The notes under the pieces are model-generated. The model was not told where the DNA came from. It made no database searches and saw only the letters and a list, made by a program, of their open reading frames with translations. A stretch of 8,046 bases of DNA from Chitinivibrionales bacterium (GTDB lineage Bacteria; Fibrobacterota; Chitinivibrionia; Chitinivibrionales; WJMI01): assembly GCA_014729595.1 (NCBI GenBank), contig WJJU01000840.1:1-8046 (forward strand), read 5' to 3'. Of the stretch, positions 1-5,420 are shown piece after piece (within the stretch, counting starts at the first letter, position 1; every line of letters starts with the position of its first letter). Made by a program: the position numbers and the translations under genes.

Positions 1-638
1 GATCATCCGATTACCTGCCGACCGATGAGGATGTCTCATTCTATGAATTCGCGCCGATAACCGTCGAAACGCCGCTGGGAGGTGATACATTCTCCGTAGG
101 GGATACCGTATACATAAAATGGTGGGCAATTCAGGATCAGGTCGGTGAAGTCGATCTGTTTCTTTCGAACAATAGTGGAAGGAGTTGGAAACACCTCAAC
201 ACCCAAGAGGGATCGATTGGGGTGTATGACGATGCCCATGTCTGGGGAAACTACCCTTATGTCCTTGAAACCGAAGACATTTCGGATGAATGTCTAATAA
301 AAGTTGAGAGCTACAATGACCAAACGGTGTACGATATCACATCCGGCGCCTTTACGGTCAAAGGGAGCGCAGCCGTCGGCTCCGTGACTGTTGCCCTTGA
401 CAAAAGAAAAAATTATTTCATCCGATCCACCCGAAACGGACGGATCATGGCCAATGTCCAATACGGCGGATATTATTCCATTCACCTTTATGATGTAAGC
501 GGCAAAATTCTTGCCGAACGCCGGGGGGTCGGCCCCGAGCGAATAGCTTTTCGGGAACACTTTGCGGAGCAGATACTGATTGCCGAACTTAGTGTAAACG
601 GCACAACGAAAGTGGCGACCTTGAGGAGCGTTAAATAG
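1..638 (+). CDS. C-terminal part of a secreted protein: Ig-like domain plus sorting-type C-terminal domain
   Basis: The frame is open from base 3 (211 codons) to the TAG at 636-638, and the start lies upstream of the window. Window residues about 19-120 resemble the KNH-like/Ser-Thr-rich Ig-like fold: it opens with 'ITVETPLGGDTFSVGDTVYIKW', continues with 'DLFLSNNSGRSWKHL' and closes with 'SGAFTVKG'. This pattern is common in extracellular multidomain proteins of FCB-type bacteria. Residues about 140-211 resemble type IX secretion (Por) C-terminal sorting domains, with 'YYSIHLYDVSGKILAER' followed by alternating beta strands and a final basic 'LRSVK'. The protein is therefore probably exported and surface-attached or released. 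The catalytic or binding part, if any, is upstream, so its function cannot be given. The sorting-domain call is by pattern only. No clear terminator follows the stop codon. Confidence 0.8.
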   Translation, partial: SSDYLPTDEDVSFYEFAPITVETPLGGDTFSVGDTVYIKWWAIQDQVGEVDLFLSNNSGRSWKHLNTQEGSIGVYDDAHVWGNYPYVLETEDISDECLIKVESYNDQTVYDITSGAFTVKGSAAVGSVTVALDKRKNYFIRSTRNGRIMANVQYGGYYSIHLYDVSGKILAERRGVGPERIAFREHFAEQILIAELSVNGTTKVATLRSVK

Positions 639-781
639 GTCTCTTGTTGAATGAAGTTATTTACGCCCCTTCCGCCCTTGACTACTACAATATCCTCCTT
701 GGAATCCGGAAAAGCCTCCGGCGATAGCTCAACTCCCTCCCTCCGCAATACCTCTTCGAGGTCATGGGAGGGTGCGTTCGG

Positions 782-844
782 GAAGCACGGCCGGGGGTCT
801 CCTTGGGTTTACAACGAAGGTGTTACTCGACCGACCCCGCTTCA
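782..844 (-). other. Potential two-stem RNA structure at porin stop codon, copy A
   Basis: Read on the minus strand, GAAGC just after the first base of the stop codon (839-843) can pair with GCTTC (782-786). Next to it GGGGTC (833-838) can pair with GACCCC (794-799), enclosing a 33-base loop. The copy next to the intact porin can form the same arrangement with one compensatory pair change. No U-tract follows, so this does not look like an ordinary intrinsic terminator. Folding has been judged by eye only. Confidence 0.35.
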
Positions 845-908
845 GAACGCAAGCTTGCCGGCAATGTCTACAAGACCGGCCGTGTACGGATCTTCCTGCC
901 CGGCCCAC
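811..908. repeat. Dispersed repeat, copy A (partner 5322-5420)
   Basis: This stretch matches 5322-5420 in the same orientation. The last 78 bases differ at only five positions. The first part carries a one-base indel and a few more changes. A looser similarity (shared TGCGTT and GAAGCA blocks) extends left to about 773 here and 5288 in the partner. The repeat covers the last codons of the porin relic plus its downstream sequence. Confidence 0.85.
842..907 (-). pseudogene. Relic of the 3' end of a DcaP-like porin gene
   Basis: On the minus strand this stretch encodes a tail of 21 residues and a TGA stop, starting 'WAGQEDPYTAGLVDI' and ending 'AGKLAF'. The intact porin at 5354-6460 ends in the same 21 residues with four conservative changes (E/D, L/V, D/N, A/S). 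Upstream of the tryptophan the similarity falls off. A faint 'TWI' precedes it, matching 'QWI' in the intact protein, and then a TAA appears in frame, so no full gene exists. It is most likely what remains of a paralogous porin gene after deletion, or a small recombination copy of the 3' end. All four coding differences change an amino acid conservatively, which fits a once-functional paralog better than a fresh duplication, but the numbers are tiny. Confidence 0.7.
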
Positions 909-1333
909 ACCGAACGGGCGGCGATCCACGTTGCTTATGATACTTCCACGCTCGCAGTGCTTCAAGATGTCCTTCACGGCACCTACCCCGGTAAGCGTTC
1001 ACTTACATTGTCCTGGTGTGGCTCTTTTGTACCACCGGCGCGAGCATGCTTAGGCCGGCGGCCCACATTGAACCGGCGTGCTCTTCGGCCGTCATGGTCT
1101 TCGAGTCCCCACCTCGCCTCTTAGATGAATACCTAGGAGCTTTTGCAGCGCAGGGGTGAAGAAAAGCCTTTTCAAAATAGTCCATTAGTCAAGATTCGGT
1201 CACCCTCCTTCAAGACCCCCACGATTCTCATGCCATAAGCTGGAATACTAAACCCTGCATGCCGCGGTGCCTTGTGCGGAGGTAAACCCGCCTACGCGAT
1301 GAAGTCCCGAGTTCCCGTACGAAGCCGGAATGC

Positions 1334-1368
1334 CTGACCTCTGATCGCTGACGGCTGACACCCGACCA
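1334..1368. repeat. Tandem heptamer repeat (CTGACNN type)
   Basis: Four consecutive 7-base units begin CTGA (CTGACCT, CTGATCG, CTGACGG, CTGACAC), followed by a fifth diverged unit, CCGACCA. The last unit is also the left arm of the CGACCA/TGGTCG inverted repeat (1363-1368 with 1377-1382). Such heptameric CTGA-type runs are simple-sequence repeats of intergenic DNA. No function can be assigned. Confidence 0.6.
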
Positions 1369-1396
1369 ACATTCCGTGGTCGACTAATCTCCCGTA

Positions 1397-1424
1397 TTGA
1401 CACGCACTTGGGGGATTCTACACT
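1397..1424 (+). promoter_or_regulatory. Candidate sigma70-type promoter P1 upstream of the receptor
   Basis: A perfect TTGACA (1397-1402) is followed after 16 bases by TACACT (1419-1424), which matches four of six positions of the -10 consensus. It points toward the TonB-dependent receptor, whose ATG lies about 280 bases downstream. The inverted repeat at 1363-1382 sits just upstream and could be a regulator site. Confidence 0.35.
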
Positions 1425-1472
1425 TTAAAGGAATCTTGTTAAAACGGATCCGAAATGGTTTTTGGAATTTTA

Positions 1473-1502
1473 TTGACATCTTCGCTCACATTAATAAATA
1501 AT
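1473..1502 (+). promoter_or_regulatory. Candidate sigma70-type promoter P2 upstream of the receptor
   Basis: A perfect TTGACA (1473-1478) is followed after 18 bases by AATAAT (1497-1502), a five-of-six -10 match, in an AT-rich context (TTAATAAATAATGATAC) that contrasts with the surrounding sequence. It is the best promoter-like sequence in the window. It would give a leader of roughly 195 bases before the receptor ATG at 1706. Confidence 0.5.
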
Positions 1503-1523
1503 GATACAAATGCATCTAGTGGA

Positions 1524-1583
1524 GGCGCTTCGCGCCAATTTGGAAAACAGTGTTTTTTTGGCCGTTAGACGAGTGCTAAGCCA
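1524..1583 (+). promoter_or_regulatory. Two small hairpins in the receptor leader
   Basis: Downstream of P2, GGCGC (1524-1528) pairs with GCGCC (1532-1536) around a TTC loop. TGGC (1559-1562) plus TTAG (1565-1568) then pair with CTAA (1576-1579) plus GCCA (1580-1583), leaving a CG bulge and a seven-base loop. A seven-T run (1553-1559) lies between the two. I checked for the cobalamin riboswitch core, common before such receptors, and did not find it. The leader may be regulatory but matches no class I know. Confidence 0.25.
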
Positions 1584-1605
1584 CTTTGAGCGGAAAATGG
1601 AAGCA

Positions 1606-1632
1606 TTGACCATGTATGGAAAAAGGTAGAAT
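1606..1632 (+). promoter_or_regulatory. Weak promoter-like sequence P3 near the receptor start
   Basis: TTGACC (1606-1611) is followed by TAGAAT (1627-1632) with a short 15-base spacer. TAGAAT recurs nine bases later (1636-1641), giving a small direct repeat that could instead be an operator. It is weaker than P2. Confidence 0.25.
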
Positions 1633-1662
1633 AAATAGAATAGTCATGCGTTCACTCTATTA

Positions 1663-1670
1663 CCCCCCCC
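1663..1670 (+). repeat. Homopolymer run of eight C upstream of the receptor
   Basis: Eight consecutive C lie 35 bases before the receptor ATG, between the promoter-like repeats and the ribosome binding site. C/G tracts of this kind are hotspots for slipped-strand length change, and in some pathogens they phase-vary outer-membrane receptor genes. Here the tract sits in the leader rather than between -35 and -10 boxes, so any effect on expression is speculative. Confidence 0.6.
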
Positions 1671-1705
1671 TCGTGCCGTGTAGCGGTACATAAAAGGAGC
1701 TTTTC

Positions 1706-4375
1706 ATGGTTAGACGGCTTAAACTGTTTGGCTCGGCAACAGTACTTTGATCGCTTTTTAGAAAGGTTGGCCTTTTGCTGGCGACTCTGGCCCTCACTTC
1801 CCAAGGCGCACGGGAGGATGCGAGTTTGTCGTTGGCCGACCTGATGAACCTGGAGTTGTCAACCGGAACTCTTCTTGAAATCAAGCGATCCTCCCTGCCG
1901 GTATCGCTAGCCACTATCACCAGAGAGATGATCGAAGAGGCTCATTGTCGCACGTTGCTCGATGTACTCGAAGTCTACATTCCCGGGTTGGTGACCAACC
2001 TCCTTGCGGCCGAGGGGAAAGGCCTGGGAGTGCGTGCCGTCACCAACGATAGAAATTACAAGTATATAATGTTGGTCAATGGTGTGAATGTCAGTCAGAA
2101 AGCCCACGCCGGCCCAATCACGGAACTTGGGCATATGGATGTTACCGATATCCACCAAGTGCAGTTTATCCGTGGTCCAGGATCGGTGACCTATGGGGCG
2201 GGCGCTGTTGGAGGTATCATCAACATAATCACCCAAAGCGCCAAGAATTACCAAGGTTTCGGGGCCCATGTGCAGTCGAGCCTGCCGTATAGAGCACTAG
2301 GGGCCGGCGCCCGCTACGGCGGTGAATTCGGCAAGACCCGAATCTTTGGATATGCAAGTGTACTAGGCTCAAAGGGCGCTGAAGGCAATCTTGCCGGTGA
2401 CAATATCGTGTACATACCCAACGGGCAGTTTCTTATGGATGGCTTGGAAAATGAAAACCGATTGGGCTCCGTGGATGCAAACCCTTACTACAAAAGCTAT
2501 CAGGGCCGACCGCAGGTCAAGGCTCATTTGAGCGCTCGATTCGCCGAAATAGTGGACCTGAGGGTACGGTACACCCAGCACGGGTACCATGGTGTTGATC
2601 AGCAAGAACCGACTTGGATCCAAGGGGTTGATGATAGTGGTAATGTTGTTTTTTCCGGGAACAATGAAAACGTGGTACCCTTCACGGGGCTGTTCGTACG
2701 TCAGTTCTCCTCGGCCCTCGAGGGAAGTCATACCTTCGATGTTATGGAAGGTATCAAGCCCAAACTTCGTCTGAGCTTTAGTTCCCAGGAGTTCGAGAGA
2801 GCCAAATTTGGGACGTTCGGCAATGATAAATTCGGCAGACCAATTGCGGAACTGGAATCCACCAATCCCTCGCTCAACGATCGGCGAATGGATCCCGAAG
2901 ATCCCATGCATCTCACACAGTACTTCGGTGAGAATGAGTTCGTCGCCAATGCGCAGGTAGACATCAAGTTCATCGAAATGCTCAATCTTGCCCTTGGGGG
3001 GGCCGTCACGGTAAACTCCTTCCGCAAACCCTGGGGTAAGGACTGGGATGATTTCATGATGGGGGATTTGGGGATAATATTCTGGGACCCGTCAAGCAAC
3101 AACCTGGATACCCTCCCCGCCGGCTACTACGACCCAAGCAACAATTGGAGACGCAAACAATACAATGCTAAACTCTATGCCGGGGAGGGGTGGAGCACGG
3201 TCTCTTATGCCGGCCTGTTCGAAGGTCTTTTTAAGCCTAGCCCCTATGCCTAGTTTCTTGTATCGGGCCGTGTCGACAAGCACCCGCTGGTCGAATTGAT
3301 AGACCCTGACGACTCGTCGTCGACAAAGTCTCTGATGTTCTCTCCCCGATTTGCCCTCATATCGGAGATCAATAAGAACCATGCGGTTCGTGCAATATGG
3401 CAGAAATCGAACCGGGTTAACACTCACGAGCAGTTAAAAACGGCCGAGATGCTCGAAGAACAAAGCCGAGAGGCTGCAAAGACCGATACTTCGGTGGAAA
3501 TCATCAAAGCCAACACCGAGCCGGAAATTCTTCGCACCGCGGAACTCATCTATTCGGGAATTTTCATGGAGAGACTAACGGCTCATGCTTCCGTGTATTA
3601 TAATTGGCTCGACCTGGTTGGGTGGATCAACACGACCGCGACTACTGTACATCAGGCTGAGCAGCAGGTGCTAGGGCTCGAGATCGAGGCACAGTACAAA
3701 ACCGATCGAACGACGGTGGGATTGAACGCCTCCTTTGCCAAACAGACGGAGTTCGATTATGAGGAAGGCGTTACTCATAGCCAGTACAGCTACGCCGATC
3801 TGCCGAGCCACGTGCGGAAACAGAATGGGACAAAACTGTATTGGCAAGACAAGTATGACGCCGATGCCGACCATAGCAATGGGCAATACAACGTGACCTA
3901 TACCAAGGGCGACCTTGACCTGGTCGAGTCGTTCAACAACTACCCCGAGGTCCTTATCAAGGCTTTCGGCACACAGAGCTTTCTGGACGGTCGGATTAAG
4001 CTCCATGCCAATGTCCGCGGCCATCTCGGGTATCCCGGCTTCAAAAACTATCTGAAAATGAATAAACTTGTTTGGGACAGCATTATTGCCAACGTCGAAC
4101 CCACAAACGACACGACGGCGCAGGCACGGGCTTTCAGCAGCACGATCCAGGAAGAATACAGCAGGCTGGCCGACCCTGGCGCTACTTTCAGTCTTGGTGT
4201 CACCGTCTCTCCATTGGATTTTCTGCATGTAAAATTCCATGCCGAGAATCTCATCAAGTACAACCACGTGGGGCGGAGCTATGACTATGGCGAAGGTCTG
4301 TACTACTTCGGTCGGATACTCGCTCATGTGATGGAGCCGCTTGCGCTTTCGCTAAAAGTGAAGGTGGATCTTTAG
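1706..4375 (+). pseudogene. TonB-dependent outer-membrane receptor with two in-frame stops
   Basis: TonB-dependent receptors are plugged 22-strand outer-membrane barrels that import scarce ligands with energy from TonB/ExbBD. The frame spans 890 codons from ATG 1706 to TAG 4373-4375. AAGGAG at 1694-1699 lies six bases before the ATG and fixes the start. A basic start 'MVRRLKLF' and hydrophobic 'GLLLATLALT' give an export signal. 'LADLMNLELSTGT' and the plug follow, including 'QVQFIRGPGSVTYGAGAVGG' near codons 153-172, then a long barrel with 'TEPEILRTAELIYSG' and 'ASVYYNWLDLVGW'. Length is normal for the family. The frame is broken by TGA at 1748-1750 (codon 15, inside the signal peptide) and TAG at 3251-3253 (codon 516, mid-barrel), with no frameshift. 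TTG 1775, preceded by AAAGG, could restart translation but would lose the basic part of the signal. Both stops could be single C-to-T changes from CGA and CAG. The gene is likely a recent pseudogene. Sequencing error or read-through are alternatives. The ligand is unknown. Confidence 0.85.
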
Positions 4376-4435
4376 AGTGAGAGCATTGGAGTGTGTCACG
4401 CACAATGGTGTGATACACCGCAAGAATGCTTATAG

Positions 4436-4477
4436 GCAAAACCCTTTTCACGCTTTTCGGGCGCGAAAGGGTTTTGC
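4436..4477. terminator. Bidirectional hairpin terminator between convergent genes
   Basis: GCAAAACCCTTTT (4436-4448) pairs with the complementary arm ending AAAGGGTTTTGC (4465-4477), giving twelve Watson-Crick pairs plus one G-T. An inner CGC/GCG (4451-4453 with 4461-4463) extends the stem. The A-run and T-run at the stem base work in both directions. It sits 60 bases after the receptor stop and 21 bases from the OsmC-family stop, exactly between converging genes. Confidence 0.8.
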
Positions 4478-4498
4478 GGTTTGGTAGGATTTGGACGG

Positions 4499-5086
4499 CT
4501 ATTTTATTTCGAGGTCGTAGTTGACCTTGACCGCTCTGGTGATGGTCTGGAAATTGGGGGAGTAGCGTGTACCCGCCTCAAGGCATTCGCGGAATTGCTC
4601 TTGAGTGCCGTCGCCTTTGATTCGGAATACAAAGTTCAGCTCGTTGTAGCCGGGGTTTACCATCTTGTCTATCGCCAAAAAGCCGCGAAGGTCAAGCTCT
4701 CCTCGGGTTTCGATCTCGACACTTTCGACCCGGATGCCTTTAGCGGAAGCATTGACGATAAACGTGTTGAGCACGCAAGTATTTAACGCCGTAAAAAGTA
4801 GCATCTGCGGGTTGGGGGCGGTGTCGGCGCCCAACAGTTCCATCGGCTCATCGACAGTCATCGTGAAATCCTGGGGTATGACTTCGCCCCCCAGATCGTA
4901 ATGAGTGATCTTCGTATCCGATACGGTCCCTTTTTTCCATGAAGTCGTCGCGAAGAACGTGCAGCTTGCCTTTTTGGGGTCCGCCTTGATTGCCTCGATC
5001 GTATCGACGAGGGCGTGAGTATCCACACCGTTTCTGAGTTCGGAGACTCTTGCCTTTTCCGCTATGGGGGCTGATTTTCCCGCCAT
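4499..5086 (-). CDS. OsmC-family protein
   Basis: The family covers OsmC and Ohr hydroperoxide reductases and related cytoplasmic proteins. The product has 195 residues. The ATG at 5086-5084 was chosen because GGAGG lies six bases upstream. The frame stays open to 5266, but those 60 extra codons lack a comparable site and look non-coding. The core is visible in 'PQMLLFTALNTCVLNTFIV' (residues 93-111), the helix carrying the usual first cysteine (Cys104), followed by 'VESVEIETRGELDLRGFLAI' (120-139) and 'GYNELNFVFRIKGDG'. The second catalytic cysteine of Ohr/OsmC, normally in a Cys-Pro motif near the C-terminus, is replaced by 'RYSPNF' (174-179). Other cysteines are Cys42 and Cys168. The canonical two-cysteine peroxidase mechanism therefore seems absent, and this is better called an OsmC-like protein of unknown substrate. 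It ends in TAG next to the shared terminator. The porin stop lies 267 bases upstream on the same strand. Confidence 0.85.
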   Translation of the reverse strand: MAGKSAPIAEKARVSELRNGVDTHALVDTIEAIKADPKKASCTFFATTSWKKGTVSDTKITHYDLGGEVIPQDFTMTVDEPMELLGADTAPNPQMLLFTALNTCVLNTFIVNASAKGIRVESVEIETRGELDLRGFLAIDKMVNPGYNELNFVFRIKGDGTQEQFRECLEAGTRYSPNFQTITRAVKVNYDLEIK

Positions 5087-5113
5087 GATATACCTCCGGA
5101 GTGTGATGGGTTT

Positions 5114-5154
5114 GCGCGGAACGAAGAATGAATCCGCGCCGATGATATTCGGCG
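5114..5154 (-). promoter_or_regulatory. Two overlapping inverted repeats upstream of the OsmC-family gene
   Basis: CGCCGA (5137-5142) and TCGGCG (5149-5154) form a dyad around six bases. GCGCGGA (5114-5120) and TCCGCGC (5133-5139) form a seven-base-pair stem around twelve bases. The two overlap at 5137-5139, so in a transcript only one can be complete at a time. They lie about 27-68 bases before the OsmC start. They could be an operator or an alternative-fold leader. No strong promoter was identified between this gene and the porin, so the gene may use an unrecognised promoter here or be read from the porin. Confidence 0.3.
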
Positions 5155-5297
5155 ATGTAAGAGGCAACCCCCGTGCCAAGCTGATGAAGCGGCCGAATAG
5201 TGGGATTTGAAGCGGTAGCTCATCGCCGCCATTCAGTGCCTGTGCGGAAACCATATTCGGCGCCACGGCCGACTAAAAACGGGGGACTGCGTTTCCT

Positions 5298-5356
5298 TGA
5301 AGCATGGCAAACAGGGATTTTACAACGAAGGTGTTTCCCCGGCCGATCCCGCTTCA
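5298..5356 (-). other. Potential two-stem RNA structure at porin stop codon, copy B
   Basis: On the minus strand TGAAGC, whose TGA is the porin stop codon (5351-5356), can pair with GCTTCA (5298-5303). The adjacent GGGAT (5346-5350) pairs with ATCCC (5314-5318) around a 27-base loop. Copy A at 782-844 folds the same way, with a G-C pair (835/797) where this copy has A-T (5347/5317). A TTTTT lies about 19 bases further downstream (5275-5279), too far for a classic terminator tail. Confidence 0.4.
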
Positions 5357-5420
5357 GAACGCAAGCTTGCCGGAAATGTTTACAACACCGGCCGTGTACG
5401 GATCATCCTGCCCGGCCCAC
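5322..5420. repeat. Dispersed repeat, copy B (partner 811-908)
   Basis: This copy comprises the last 22 codons of the intact porin, including its stop, and about 30 bases downstream. Similarity to the other copy stops abruptly inside the coding region, upstream of the conserved 'WAGQ'. Confidence 0.85.

Larger units (their letters stand above)
639..1396. other. Gene-poor region with decayed sequence
   Basis: No convincing intact gene lies here. Open frames exist on both strands (for example 651-1124 plus, 1003-1185 minus), but they overlap one another, lack a well-placed ribosome binding site and resemble no family I know. The recognisable content is a short minus-strand relic of a porin 3' end (842-907) with its downstream sequence, a heptamer repeat at 1334-1368, and an inverted repeat CGACCA/TGGTCG at 1363-1382. 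The stretch looks like genomic debris between two gene blocks, but I cannot exclude an unrecognised RNA. Confidence 0.5.

Noticed and set aside
488..748. Minus-strand open frame of 86 codons overlapping the end of the first gene
   Set aside because: The stretch at about 640-790 gives protein-like sequence, but more than half of the frame is antisense to a clear gene and nothing is recognised. It is too weak to call a gene remnant.
773..908. Integron attC site downstream of a porin-like end
   Set aside because: The paired GTTRRRY/RYYYAAC core sites are missing and the repeat runs into coding sequence.
1094..1117. tRNA-like T-loop motif TTCGAGT
   Set aside because: The flanking bases do not form the T-stem, and no matching acceptor or anticodon arms lie upstream.
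651..1124. Plus-strand open frame of 157 codons
   Set aside because: It lacks a proper ribosome binding site, resembles no protein family, and crosses the minus-strand porin relic, so it is an antisense shadow.
1003..1185. Minus-strand open frame of 60 codons
   Set aside because: A GGAGG lies upstream but about 18 bases from the ATG, and the product resembles nothing known.
1509..1705. Cobalamin or other known riboswitch before the receptor
   Set aside because: GCCACT occurs at 1580-1585, but the other conserved cobalamin elements are absent and no other class core was recognised.
1748..3253. Alternative genetic code or selenocysteine/pyrrolysine at the receptor stops
   Set aside because: Two different stop types interrupt one gene, while TAG, TGA and TAA all end other genes in this window. 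No insertion-element-like structure was recognised next to the TGA.
3671..4327. Long minus-strand open frame of 218 codons inside the receptor
   Set aside because: It is antisense to well-matched receptor barrel sequence, so it is a shadow frame. The same holds for 2369-2911.
5087..5266. N-terminal extension of the OsmC-family protein
   Set aside because: The internal ATG at 5086 has a strong, well-spaced ribosome binding site, and the extra 60 residues do not look like part of the family.
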